NCBI GenBank assembly: GCA_017882405.1
Contig: JADGPO010000042.1
Span: 1 to 64,000 of the forward strand
DNA: 64,000 nt
Direction of reading: 5' to 3'
Origin: Solirubrobacteraceae bacterium
GTDB taxonomy: Bacteria; Actinomycetota; Thermoleophilia; Solirubrobacterales; Solirubrobacteraceae
The notes under the pieces are model-generated. The model saw only the letters and a list, made by a program, of their open reading frames with translations, was not told the origin of the DNA and searched no databases. How positions within the stretch are numbered: position 1 is the first letter of the stretch; the number at the start of each line of letters is the position of its first letter. The position numbers and the translations under genes are program-made. Positions 7,343 to 16,229 of this stretch are shown here, piece after piece.

Positions 7343-8443
7343 TCAGGCGCTCGCGGCCTCCGCCCATCGACGGCGGCGGGCCGCGAGCGTCGTGGCGAGG
7401 GCGCCCGCCGCTACCACCGTCATCACCACCGGTACGGCAGCCCCCGTGCCGAAAGCCGAGGCGATCTCGTAGGCGACGGCGCCGAACACCCCCGAGATCG
7501 GCAGCGTGATCACCCAGGCGGCGGCGATCGAGCCGGCCACGCCCCACCGCACCGCTGAGACCCGCTTGCCGGCGCCCGCGCCGATCACGCCACCTGAGAT
7601 CACGTGCGTGCAGGACAGCGGGTAGCCGAGGTGCGAGGAGAACAGGATCACGAAGGCGCCCGCTCCCTGGGCGGCAAAGCCCTGCGCGGAGTCCATCTTC
7701 ATGATCCGGCTGCCGACCGTGCGGATGATCCGCCAGCCCCCGGCGTAGGTCCCCAGCGAGATCGCCGTCGCCGCGCAGATCACGACCCAGGTGGGGACGT
7801 GCACGTGGTGGGCGCTCAGCGAGCCGTGAGCGACGAGCGCCAGCGTGATCACGCCCATCGTCTTCTGCGCGTCGTTGGTTCCATGAGCGAACGCGAGCAC
7901 CGCGCTGGTCACGATCTGACCCAGGCGAAAGGCGCGCGTCACGGGTCCGGGACGGCGCCGGCCGAACACCCGGTAGATGATCACGATCGCGATTGCGGCG
8001 ACGAGAAACGCGCTCACCGGAGCGATCAACGCCGGGATCACGACCTTGTCCAGGATCCCGTTCCACTTCACCCCGCCGCCGCCCACGGCGGCCAGCATCG
8101 CGCCGATCACGCCGCCGATGAGTGCGTGCGAGGAGCTGCAGGGCAGACCGAACATCCACGTGATCAGGTTCCAGGCGATCGCTCCCAGCAGCCCCGCGAA
8201 GGCGATCGTCTCGGTCACCTGACCGGCGTCGACGATCCCGGTGGCGATCGTGGCGGCCACCTTGAGCGAGACGAACGCCCCGGCGAAGTTCAGGATCGAG
8301 GCCAGCGCGATCGCCGTGCGGGGGGCAAGCGCCCGGGTGGAGATCGCCGAGGCGACCACGTTGGCCGTGTCGTGAAAGCCGTTCGTGAAGTCGAACGACA
8401 GCGCGGCGACCACCACCACCACCAGCAGGAGCTCACTGCGCAC
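7343..8443 (-). CDS. pit: Low-affinity inorganic phosphate transporter (PiT family)
   Basis: A 366-residue polytopic membrane protein importing phosphate with protons or as metal-phosphate. The duplicated PiT signature is clear: FDFTNGFHDTANVVA near the N-terminus and AFAHGTNDAQKTMGVI in the second half, each followed by a P-C-S/T-x-H segment (GLPCSSSHALIGG and GYPLSCTHVISGG). About ten hydrophobic segments are visible. It lies just downstream of ppk1 on the same strand (57-base gap), which links phosphate import to polyphosphate synthesis. Confidence 0.93.
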   Translation of the reverse strand: MRSELLLVVVVVAALSFDFTNGFHDTANVVASAISTRALAPRTAIALASILNFAGAFVSLKVAATIATGIVDAGQVTETIAFAGLLGAIAWNLITWMFGLPCSSSHALIGGVIGAMLAAVGGGGVKWNGILDKVVIPALIAPVSAFLVAAIAIVIIYRVFGRRRPGPVTRAFRLGQIVTSAVLAFAHGTNDAQKTMGVITLALVAHGSLSAHHVHVPTWVVICAATAISLGTYAGGWRIIRTVGSRIMKMDSAQGFAAQGAGAFVILFSSHLGYPLSCTHVISGGVIGAGAGKRVSAVRWGVAGSIAAAWVITLPISGVFGAVAYEIASAFGTGAAVPVVMTVVAAGALATTLAARRRRWAEAASA

Positions 8444-8500
8444 GTGGTGAAAGGCTAGGGATCGACGCTGATCGTCGGCGTCGATCTGCGGAGACGTCCA

Positions 8501-10624
8501 CTAAGACGCGGCGCTCGCGGCTGCCCAGGCCAGCGTTCGTTCCATCAGCTCGGTGTGGACCGAGCGGGTGCGTCCGTTCCGACGGGTCCACGAGCCATCG
8601 GCGGCGAGCGTCCACGCGTACGTGTCGTCTTGCAGGCAGCGCTCCAGCGTGTCCTCCAGCTCGGCTTGCAGCTCGGGCCGCTCGATCGGAGTGAGCAGCT
8701 CGACGCGGGTGTCCAGGTTGCGGGGCATGAGGTCCGCCGAGCCGATGTAGTAGACGTGCTCGTCGCCGCGGTGGAAGGAGTAGACCCGCGAATGCTCAAG
8801 GAAGCGCCCGACCACCGAGACGACCTCGATCGTGTCCGACACGCCGGGGATCCCCGGCAAAAGGCAGCAGATGCCGCGCACGTTGAGCTCGATCGGCACG
8901 CCCGCCATCGACGCGCGGTACAGCGCCTCGATGATCTTCTGATCGACCAGCGAGTTCATCTTCATCACGATGCGCGCCGGCCCGCCGGCCTCGTGCGCGC
9001 GAACCGTCATCTCGATCTGCTCGATCAACGGCTCGCGCAGCCAGGTCGGCGCCACCAACGTCTTGCCATGGTGCTCGGGGTGGCCGTAGCCGGTCAGGGT
9101 GTTGAACATGCTGGCCACCTCCTCGCCGATCTCGGGATCGGTGGTGAAGAAGCCGAAGTCCTCGTACAGGCGAGCGGTCTTGGCGTGGAAGTTGCCGGTG
9201 CCGATCATCACGTAGTGGCGGACCGACCCGCGCTCACGCCGCACCACGAGGATCGCCTTGGCGTGGGTCTTCAGTCCCGGGATGCCGTGCACCACGTGCG
9301 CGCCGGCCTCCTCCAGCGCTCGTGACCAGCGGATGTTCAGGCGCTCGTCGAAGCGCGCCTTGAGCTCCACCAGGCAGACGGCCTGCTTGCCCTTCTCGGC
9401 GGCGGCGATCAGCGACGGGACCAGCGCCGAGTCGTCGGAGGTGCGGTACACGGTCATCTTGATCGCCAGCACGTTGGGGTCGTCGACGGCCTGCTTGACG
9501 AACCGCTCGACGCTGGTGGTGAACGACTGGTAGGGGTAGTGGACGAGGACGTCGGAGGCGCGCATCATCGCAAACAGATCGGGCTGGGTAACCGGGGTCC
9601 AGCCCGGCCAGCGCAGGTCCGGGCGGTCCTTGACCGAGGCGATCTGCATCAGATCGCCGAGGTCGAGCAGTCCCTCGACGTCGTACACCTGGATCTCGTC
9701 GACCTCCAGCCACTCGATCAGCCGGGTGCGCAGCGCCGGGTCCATGTAGGAGCCGACCTCCAGGCGCACCACCTCGCCGAAGCGCCGGCGACGCAGCTCG
9801 TCCTCCACCGCCTGCAGCAGGTCGTCGGCCTCGTCGGAGACCTCGAAATCGGCGTCGCGGGTGACCCGGAAGAGGTCGTAGCTGAGTATCTTCATCCCGG
9901 GGAACAGGGCGTCGAGGTTGGAGGCGATGATGTCCTCGAGCGGGATGAAGGTGTCCTTGGAGATCTCCACGAACCGGGGCAGAACCTCCTTGGGCACCTT
10001 GACCCGCGCAAACGCGTCATGGTCGGAGTCCGGGTCGTGCAGGCGCACGATCAGGCTCAGTGAGAGATTGGAGATGTAGGGGAAGGGGCGCCCGGCGCCG
10101 ACCGCCAGGGGCGTCAGCACGGGGAAGATCTGCTCGCGGAAATGGCTCTCGATCGCCTCTCGCGGCGCGCCGGACTCGTCGCAGGTGACGATCCGGATCC
10201 CCTGCTCGGCCAGCTCCGGCATCACGTTCTGCATGAGCTGGCGCGCGTGACGGCGATCCTGCTCGCGCACTCGCTCCTGGATCCCGTGGAGCACCTCGGT
10301 GGGCGACAGCCCGTCCGGACCGCGAGCGTCGATCCGGGCATCGACCTGGTCGTGTACCCCGGCGACGCGGATCATGAAGAACTCGTCGAGGTTGGTGACG
10401 AAGATCGCCAGGAACTTCAGCCGCTCGATCAGCGGCAGCGACTCGTCCTCGGCGAGTTGCAGCACGCGGTCGTTGAAGTCAAGCCACGACAGCTCGCGGT
10501 TGACGTACAGGTCGGGATCGCGCAGATCGGGCCCGCCGCGGGCATTGGTGCCGATCGCCCCGTCGCGCGGCGGCGCCTCGGTGACGGTCTCCGTCTCGTC
10601 GGTGGTGTCGGTGTCAGCCTTCAC
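8501..10624 (-). CDS. ppk1: Polyphosphate kinase 1
   Basis: Makes polyphosphate from ATP through a phosphohistidine intermediate. At 707 residues it has normal length. It starts with the N domain (DLYVNRELSWLDFNDRVLQL, NLDEFFMIRVAG). The C1/C2 domains contain the phosphodiesterase-like catalytic histidine segment GLKTHAKAILVVRR and the second conserved segment YSFHRGDEHVYYIGSADLM. The GTG start (10622-10624) overlaps the sixA stop (GTGA), so the two are translationally coupled. The N-terminal 20 residues are an acidic Thr/Glu-rich extension. Confidence 0.95.
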   Translation of the reverse strand: MKADTDTTDETETVTEAPPRDGAIGTNARGGPDLRDPDLYVNRELSWLDFNDRVLQLAEDESLPLIERLKFLAIFVTNLDEFFMIRVAGVHDQVDARIDARGPDGLSPTEVLHGIQERVREQDRRHARQLMQNVMPELAEQGIRIVTCDESGAPREAIESHFREQIFPVLTPLAVGAGRPFPYISNLSLSLIVRLHDPDSDHDAFARVKVPKEVLPRFVEISKDTFIPLEDIIASNLDALFPGMKILSYDLFRVTRDADFEVSDEADDLLQAVEDELRRRRFGEVVRLEVGSYMDPALRTRLIEWLEVDEIQVYDVEGLLDLGDLMQIASVKDRPDLRWPGWTPVTQPDLFAMMRASDVLVHYPYQSFTTSVERFVKQAVDDPNVLAIKMTVYRTSDDSALVPSLIAAAEKGKQAVCLVELKARFDERLNIRWSRALEEAGAHVVHGIPGLKTHAKAILVVRRERGSVRHYVMIGTGNFHAKTARLYEDFGFFTTDPEIGEEVASMFNTLTGYGHPEHHGKTLVAPTWLREPLIEQIEMTVRAHEAGGPARIVMKMNSLVDQKIIEALYRASMAGVPIELNVRGICCLLPGIPGVSDTIEVVSVVGRFLEHSRVYSFHRGDEHVYYIGSADLMPRNLDTRVELLTPIERPELQAELEDTLERCLQDDTYAWTLAADGSWTRRNGRTRSVHTELMERTLAWAAASAAS

Positions 10625-11067
10625 GCGACGCGCTGCCCGGCGATCGCGCTCAGCTCCGTGGGGCGCAGGAGCACCAGCAGCTCGCCCTTGGAGATCCCCG
10701 CCAGGCCGCCCTTCTTCATCCGCGCCTGGGCTCCCGTGAGGTCGTGCAGGAGCAGCGAGAACGAGGGGTCGTGGCCGACCAGGAGCACGTCGCCCTGGCC
10801 GGCGGTCAGCTCCTTAAGGTCGAACGGCTCGCCGGCCAGGCGGCGGTCGACGATCACCTCGACTCCCAGCGGTGCGCACGCCAGCTGGGCGGTCTGCAGG
10901 GCGCGGAGCTTGGGGCTGGAGAAGCAGACGTCCATGTTGGCGCCCACGGTCTGCAGGGCGCGCCCGGCCGCCTCGGCCTGACGGATACCTCGCTCCGTCA
11001 ACGGGCGCTCGTCGTCGGGGCCGCCGTCCGCCGCCTCGGCGTGGCGCAGGAGCCAGAGCATGCGCAC
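10621..11067 (-). CDS. sixA: SixA-like phosphohistidine phosphatase
   Basis: A 148-residue histidine phosphatase superfamily protein. The active-site RH motif is at the very start (LWLLRHAEA), with a second catalytic His in LLVGHDPSFSLLLHDL; the short length and lack of a lid domain fit SixA, which removes phosphate from phosphohistidine. Its stop overlaps the ppk1 start by four bases. Because PPK1 itself is autophosphorylated on histidine, a direct regulatory link is possible but only inferred. Confidence 0.85.
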   Translation of the reverse strand: MRMLWLLRHAEAADGGPDDERPLTERGIRQAEAAGRALQTVGANMDVCFSSPKLRALQTAQLACAPLGVEVIVDRRLAGEPFDLKELTAGQGDVLLVGHDPSFSLLLHDLTGAQARMKKGGLAGISKGELLVLLRPTELSAIAGQRVA

Positions 11068-11152
11068 ACTCTACGACGCGTTGGCAAACGCTTCATTCGC
11101 GGCCCACCATAGGACCGCGGTCCCCCCGCCGGGTGACGGTCCTGTGAAGCCC

Positions 11153-12718
11153 TCAGTCGATCAGCAGCCGGCGGTGGAACACGCGCTCGAACGCCTCGTC
11201 GTCGCCGTAGCGCTCCACGCTCCAACGGGGCAGCGTCAGGTCGCCGCCGGCCTTCAGGTGCAGGTCGACGCCGTCGCCGTTGGTGTGCAGCCTGGCCTCC
11301 GATACTGACTGGTCGCGGCCGCGCTCCAGGTGCTCGGCCAGGCGAAGGATCACCGCGCAGCGATCGAGCAGTGCCTCATCGTCGGCGTGGGTGACGGTGG
11401 CGAGCTCGCCCAGCTTGGGAACCCCCTTGCGGTGATAGCGGGTGATCTGAGCGATCAGGGCGCGCTCGCGCGGGTCGAATCCCGGCAGCTCGGCTGACTC
11501 GATCAGGTAACGCGAGTGCTTGTGGTGATCGTCATAGGAGATCGCCATGCCGACGTCGTGCAGCATCGCGGCCGCCCACAGCAGCTCGCGCTCACCGGGC
11601 ATCGGCAAGAACAGGCCACAGCTGACCAGCGAGTCGAACATCTGCTCGGAGAGCAGCGCGACGTGTTCGACATGTACGAGGTCTGACTCGTACTGGATCG
11701 CCAGGTTGCGCACCGCCGCGGCGCGCACGTCGGCGATCAGGGGGTCTGACTCGGCCAGCAGCGTGCGGGCCAGGAACACGCCCTCGCGCAGGCCGGCCTC
11801 GGTCGCCTCGATGCCGGCAAAGCCCCCGGCGGCCACCACCGTCTGCAGCACCACCGCCGAGGCCAGGATGATGTCGCCGCGGCCCGGCTTGATCCCCGGC
11901 ACCGAGCCGCGCTCGGCGCTGGGCAGCTCCGCCAGCGTCTCCACCAGGCCGTCGAGCGTCGCCGGGGTGATCACATAGCCCTGCACGCCCAGGTCCACGC
12001 CGCCGTCGACGTGCTGGGCGGCCGCCGCCAGGTTGCGGACCGCGCCGCCGATCCCGACCAGGCGAGAGCCCGACATAGCGAGCCAGTCGACCTGCTCCAG
12101 CGACTCCTCGACGCGAGAGCGCACCCGGGCCAGCTGCTTTCGCTTCGCCGGACCGTCGCCCGCCAGCAGCTCCTCGGTGACCCGCACCGCGCCCAGCGGG
12201 AAGGACACCGTCGGACCCGAGCGGCGGTCGCGCACGGCGGTCAGCTGCATGCTGCCGCCGCCGATATCGAGCACCACGCCATCGTCCAGCGTGGTGGTGT
12301 TGACCGCCGCCACGTAGCCGAAGAAGGCCTCGGCGCGCGCGTCCAGCACCTCGATCTGCAGTCCGGTCTCCCGCTGGGCCTGATCCAGGAACGCCTGCCC
12401 GTTGGCGGCGTCGCGGATCGCGCTGGTGGCGACGACGTGCACGTCGCGTGGCTCGATTCGATTGGCGCGACAGAAGCGCGCGAACACCTGAAGCGTCTCG
12501 TGGCCGCGCCGCATCGCCTCGTCGCTCAGCCGACCCGTCGAGGCCAGGCCGGCGCCGATCCGCACGGTCTCATACAGCTCGTCGGTCAGCTTCCACCAGG
12601 GTCCCGCGCCGTAGGTGAACACCACCAGGCGCCACGAGTTGGAGCCCAGGTCGACGACCGCCACCTGCTGATTGGTCCCGGGCCGCTGTCCGGAGATGCG
12701 CGTGGTGCGCCAGCTCAC
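11153..12718 (-). CDS. ppx: Ppx/GppA-family exopolyphosphatase with C-terminal HD domain
   Basis: Hydrolyses polyphosphate or pppGpp from the end. The 521-residue protein starts its ASKHA-type ATPase fold at VAVVDLGSNSWRLVV, with the second phosphate-binding motif VVLDIGGGSMQLTAV and VGIGGAVRNLA. The C-terminal third has an HD-type metal motif (AAMLHDVGMAISYDDHHKHS), as in long Ppx/GppA proteins. It is the first gene of the minus-strand polyphosphate group, 85 bases upstream of sixA. The start is taken as the GTG at 12718; a later start near VAVVDLGSN is possible. Confidence 0.92.
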   Translation of the reverse strand: MSWRTTRISGQRPGTNQQVAVVDLGSNSWRLVVFTYGAGPWWKLTDELYETVRIGAGLASTGRLSDEAMRRGHETLQVFARFCRANRIEPRDVHVVATSAIRDAANGQAFLDQAQRETGLQIEVLDARAEAFFGYVAAVNTTTLDDGVVLDIGGGSMQLTAVRDRRSGPTVSFPLGAVRVTEELLAGDGPAKRKQLARVRSRVEESLEQVDWLAMSGSRLVGIGGAVRNLAAAAQHVDGGVDLGVQGYVITPATLDGLVETLAELPSAERGSVPGIKPGRGDIILASAVVLQTVVAAGGFAGIEATEAGLREGVFLARTLLAESDPLIADVRAAAVRNLAIQYESDLVHVEHVALLSEQMFDSLVSCGLFLPMPGERELLWAAAMLHDVGMAISYDDHHKHSRYLIESAELPGFDPRERALIAQITRYHRKGVPKLGELATVTHADDEALLDRCAVILRLAEHLERGRDQSVSEARLHTNGDGVDLHLKAGGDLTLPRWSVERYGDDEAFERVFHRRLLID

Positions 12719-12764
12719 ACCTGGATCATGGGAGCGACCGCGGACGGCTAGCTACAGCGCGAGC

Positions 12765-13235
12765 CTACGCGCGCGAGGCGGTGGCGCGCTGCGAGGGCGC
12801 GGTGCTGACCTCGGCCACGTCGCCCAGGTCGTCGCCCGTCACGTAGCGGATCACCGCGCAGACGAGCAGGATCGTGAGGATCACGGCGCTGGAGGCGCAC
12901 CACTCGCAGATCGCGTGGATCGAGAACAGCTCGCGGTAGGTCAGATAGCCGCTGAACAGAAAGCCGATCAACGTCAGGCCCAGGGTCGCCAGGCGGCTCT
13001 CCTCGCGATCACGCACCACCAGGCTGCCCAGGATCGAGATGTAGCCGATCAGGCCGATCAGCGCCACCGGCACGCCGGCCAGCTTGGACCACTGGGAGGT
13101 CTGGACCTTGATGCACGACGCGCCGGCGGTGCAGGCCGGCTTGGTGCCCGAGTAGTGGACGTAGGTCAGATAGATGGCCACGCCCAGGCCGACCACCGTC
13201 AGGACGAGCATCCCCCGGCGGAGCTTGAGACTCAC
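12765..13235 (-). CDS. Vitamin K epoxide reductase (VKOR) family membrane protein
   Basis: A 156-residue membrane protein that re-oxidises a DsbA partner using quinone. About four hydrophobic helices are seen, with the loop cysteines CTAGASC (residues about 35-41) and the quinone-proximal CEWC motif in the third/fourth helix region. Its GTG start overlaps the stop of the DsbA-like gene by four bases, exactly the pairing expected for the actinobacterial disulfide-forming pathway. Confidence 0.9.
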   Translation of the reverse strand: MSLKLRRGMLVLTVVGLGVAIYLTYVHYSGTKPACTAGASCIKVQTSQWSKLAGVPVALIGLIGYISILGSLVVRDREESRLATLGLTLIGFLFSGYLTYRELFSIHAICEWCASSAVILTILLVCAVIRYVTGDDLGDVAEVSTAPSQRATASRA

Positions 13236-14050
13236 GACACCGACTGGATGGCCGACTGCAGCGAGGAGTAGTCGGCCGACCCCACGATTGGCTTGGCCTG
13301 GCTCCTGGGGCCGGCCACCAGCAGGGTAGGGGTGCTGGAATAGCCCGCCGCGGAGGCCGACTGCATGTCCTTGTTCACCTGCGTCGACAGCGACGAGGAC
13401 TGGCGGTCAGAGCTCCACTGGCCGTAGTTGAGGCCCGACACCTGCTTGGCCAGGCCGCCCAGGAAGTTGTCGCTGACGTAGCTCGACGTCTCGTCGCGCT
13501 GCTCGTGGTAGAAGAGCTCGATGTAGTTCCAGCCCAGCTTCTGCTGGCCGGCGGCCAGCGCCGCTGTCTGGCTCGGGACGAACATCGAGTCATTGGCCGT
13601 CTTCGAGGCCGTCTCGAGTGCGCTGTAGACGAGCTTGACCTTGCCGGAGCGCACCTCGTTGGCGATCAACTGGTTCTCGGCGCCGAGCGCGAACGTCTTG
13701 CACACCGGGCACACCAGGTCACCGAACTCGGTCACCGTCACCTTGGCGCTCGGCGAGCCGAGCGTGTTGCCCTGCTGGGGGATCCCCTGCAGCAGCGAGT
13801 TGACCGATGCCTGCGCCTTCTTGGCGGCCGGGCTGTTGGGCTTGACCACCGAGGCCGAGCTCGAGCCGCCGCTGGAGACGGCGATCGCCACCGCCACCAG
13901 CGCGATCGCCCCGACGACCACGCCGCCGACCATGCGCAGCCGGCGGGTGCGCCGCTCACGCTCGTGGCGAGCGCGCTCCTCGGCGAGCCGCCGCTCTCTG
14001 GCGGCTTCCTTTTGTGCTTTGCGAGAGGCCATGCGATGAAAAGAAGTCAA
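13232..14050 (-). CDS. DsbA-like thiol:disulfide oxidoreductase, membrane anchored
   Basis: A 272-residue protein with a strongly basic cytoplasmic N-terminus (residues 7-40), a single membrane anchor (GGVVVGAIALVAVAIAV), and an extracytoplasmic thioredoxin-fold domain of the DSBA/thioredoxin_4 type. The active site is CPVC (FGDLVCPVCKTFAL). The cis-Pro loop is near SSTPTLLVAG. It is operonic with VKOR, which would recycle it. An internal start (MASRKAQKEAA, 14032) is an alternative. Confidence 0.9.
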   Translation of the reverse strand: MTSFHRMASRKAQKEAARERRLAEERARHERERRTRRLRMVGGVVVGAIALVAVAIAVSSGGSSSASVVKPNSPAAKKAQASVNSLLQGIPQQGNTLGSPSAKVTVTEFGDLVCPVCKTFALGAENQLIANEVRSGKVKLVYSALETASKTANDSMFVPSQTAALAAGQQKLGWNYIELFYHEQRDETSSYVSDNFLGGLAKQVSGLNYGQWSSDRQSSSLSTQVNKDMQSASAAGYSSTPTLLVAGPRSQAKPIVGSADYSSLQSAIQSVS

Positions 14051-14133
14051 CGTCCGGCAATGCCGGGACGCCCCGGAAAATCAGCATAGCGAGGGCTTGC
14101 TTAGCCCACCTTTAAGACGAGCGATGGCTTTCG

Positions 14134-15018
14134 TCAGCGGACCTTCAGGGTGAAGGGCGCGGTGAGGATCCTTCCGCCCTGTTTGAGCTGCAGAAACAGC
14201 CGCCACGTGCCCGACACCGGCAGCAGCACGCCGATCGTGATCTTCCCCGGCGCCGTCGTCCGGCCGCTGATCCGCGAGGCGGTCACGCCCGGCAGCGCGC
14301 CGCAGTTGGGCGCATCGGGCGCGCACACGTGCGTGTGGAAGTAGTCCAGCGAGCCCTGACGGAAGAAGATCGCGTGAGCCAGCGCTCCGAACCAGGGGGT
14401 GAAGTGCACCGGCCGGCCGTCGGGCCCGGTGACGTCGATGTGCACGAACTGCGCCTGGATCGCGTGGATGTTCGGGGACCCGGTCCCACCCGCGCTGGCG
14501 TGCATGTCGAAGTGGTAGCCGTCGATCACCTCGCGCGCGTGAAAGGGCGGGAGCCTGGCGGGTCGATAACGGCCGGCCACGCGGACGGTGCGAGACAGCT
14601 GGAAGTTCGGCGGTTCGCCCGCGACGTCCGGGTAGGCGTCGACCAGCACGTGGTAGGGGCCGGGTGCCGGGAACGTGACGACCTGGTGCAGCATGCCGTT
14701 GGGGGCGATCGGCGGGTGCTCGTGGATGATGTAGGCGAGGTCGTTGCGGACGATGATCAGGTGCACTCCCGTGTGCGGACCCGAGCCCGTCTTGTAGTGC
14801 GTCAGCGGCTTGCCGGACGGCATCCGCACGTCGAAGGACATCGTCGTCGGCCGGCCGGGGGCGATCCGGCCGGCGGGGGCGAAGGCGCCCAGTGAGAAGG
14901 TGCGCGCCGGCGCCACCTGGGGGACGCTCACGGTCGTCGGTCCGCTGCCCCCGCAGCCGGCCAGCAGCGCTGCCGTGGCCGTCGTGGCCGCCACCAGCGC
15001 TCCGACAGGGCGGGTCAC
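14134..15018 (-). CDS. Secreted lipoprotein, His-rich, possible metal-binding
   Basis: A 294-residue predicted lipoprotein: the signal segment ends in the lipobox ALLAGC near residue 20. Two beta-rich repeats follow with conserved-looking histidines (HLIIVRNDLAYIIHEHPPI; HFDMHAS; LDYFHTHVCAPDAPNCG). The layout resembles secreted copper-site proteins of the YtkA-like type, but I cannot name the family firmly. The GTG start overlaps the stop of the upstream thioredoxin-fold lipoprotein (GTGA), suggesting a shared role, perhaps metal delivery to a membrane oxidase. Confidence 0.6.
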   Translation of the reverse strand: MTRPVGALVAATTATAALLAGCGGSGPTTVSVPQVAPARTFSLGAFAPAGRIAPGRPTTMSFDVRMPSGKPLTHYKTGSGPHTGVHLIIVRNDLAYIIHEHPPIAPNGMLHQVVTFPAPGPYHVLVDAYPDVAGEPPNFQLSRTVRVAGRYRPARLPPFHAREVIDGYHFDMHASAGGTGSPNIHAIQAQFVHIDVTGPDGRPVHFTPWFGALAHAIFFRQGSLDYFHTHVCAPDAPNCGALPGVTASRISGRTTAPGKITIGVLLPVSGTWRLFLQLKQGGRILTAPFTLKVR

Positions 15019-16097
15019 CGCAGCGCGGCCCGCAGCGCCGCCCGCAGCTCGCTGGTGCCGAACGCACCCTCCAGACGGGCGACGATCACGCCGCGCCGGT
15101 TGATGGCGAACAGCCAGGGCTCGGTGCGCAGGTGAAAGGCCTGCAGCTGAGGGCGCAGGCCCTTGCTGGGATCGTTGTCCACGTAGACCTCCTGGTGGAT
15201 GAACGCGACCCGCTTGCCGAACTGGCGCTGCTCGGAGACGGCCACGTCGGTCACCGGCCCGCACACCCGCGACGTGCACAGCTGCGGCGTGGAGAACAGC
15301 AGCACCACCGGTCGCTTGCCCAGCACCTGGTTAAGCGTGACGGCCGCCATCTGCTCGGGCGGATGGCGGGTGGTGAGCAGCGCGGTGTTGCCCTTGACCG
15401 ACGCGGCCGTGTCGGTGGCGATCGCCGGGGGTCGCTGGCCGACGTCGGGGATCGGCGAGGAGGCGGCGACGGCCACCTCGCCGGGCGCGCCGATCAACCT
15501 GCGCGAGGTCCGGGTGAGCGCCAGCAGCGTGTACGTGCCCGCGTGGGGCAGCGGCAGCGCGGCGGCGTAGATCGCCTTGATCCCGCCGGGGCCGGTGTTC
15601 TCCCGGCTGCGGTATTGGGGTGCCACCCCCATCGGGTCGGCGGGTGCCATGAACGGGCCCTGGGCGGGCGCGCCGGGGCTGCGGGCGACGTACAGCGCGG
15701 TGGGGGCGTACAGGAAGCTGCCCGCCGTGTCGGTCAGCGCGAAGGCAAAGCGCCGGGTCCCCGGGGTGAAAGTACCGGTGGCGGCCCCGAGCTGCGCGGA
15801 GGAGCCGACCAGCCGAGCGAGCTGGCGCAAGTTGCGTCCGTGGGCGGCGGGGAACGCGCCGCGTGACGGGTGCTCGGCGGCGGCCAGCTGCGCAGTGACG
15901 GCGGGCGCAGCGCCCGTGGCCGCGTTGCTCGCCGCGCTACTCGTCGTGGCCGGGCTGGATGTTGTGGACGCGCTTTGCGACGACGAGCCGCAGGCAGCGA
16001 GCGCGACCGCTGTCAGGATTACTACCACGACCAGACCGGCCCGCGAGCGCCGATCGCGGGCTGAGACACGCCCCGGGCAGGGCAAAGAAAACCGCAC
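15015..16097 (-). CDS. Lipoprotein with SCO1/thioredoxin-like C-terminal domain
   Basis: About 360 residues. A signal peptide ends at lipobox ALAAC, followed by a Ser/Thr/Ala-rich linker, a beta-rich middle and a thioredoxin-fold C-terminal domain containing the widely spaced cysteine pair CTSRVC and a conserved H in VAFIHQEVYVD. This resembles the SCO1/PrrC family (copper delivery to cytochrome oxidase) more than CxxC thioredoxins. The start is uncertain: GTG 16097 gives a normal basic n-region before the hydrophobic core; a longer frame extends to 16193 without signal-like sequence. Confidence 0.6.
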   Translation of the reverse strand: MRFSLPCPGRVSARDRRSRAGLVVVVILTAVALAACGSSSQSASTTSSPATTSSAASNAATGAAPAVTAQLAAAEHPSRGAFPAAHGRNLRQLARLVGSSAQLGAATGTFTPGTRRFAFALTDTAGSFLYAPTALYVARSPGAPAQGPFMAPADPMGVAPQYRSRENTGPGGIKAIYAAALPLPHAGTYTLLALTRTSRRLIGAPGEVAVAASSPIPDVGQRPPAIATDTAASVKGNTALLTTRHPPEQMAAVTLNQVLGKRPVVLLFSTPQLCTSRVCGPVTDVAVSEQRQFGKRVAFIHQEVYVDNDPSKGLRPQLQAFHLRTEPWLFAINRRGVIVARLEGAFGTSELRAALRAALR

Positions 16098-16229
16098 GAT
16101 GCCAGAGCGTACCGCGGTGCGGTCGGGGCCCGCACGGCCGACTAAACCCCCGCTGTTTGCATGTAAAGATCCTGTGACCGGGCCTTGCGCCACGGGATTG
16201 CGCCGGGGACGTGCACTACAGTTCCGGCC

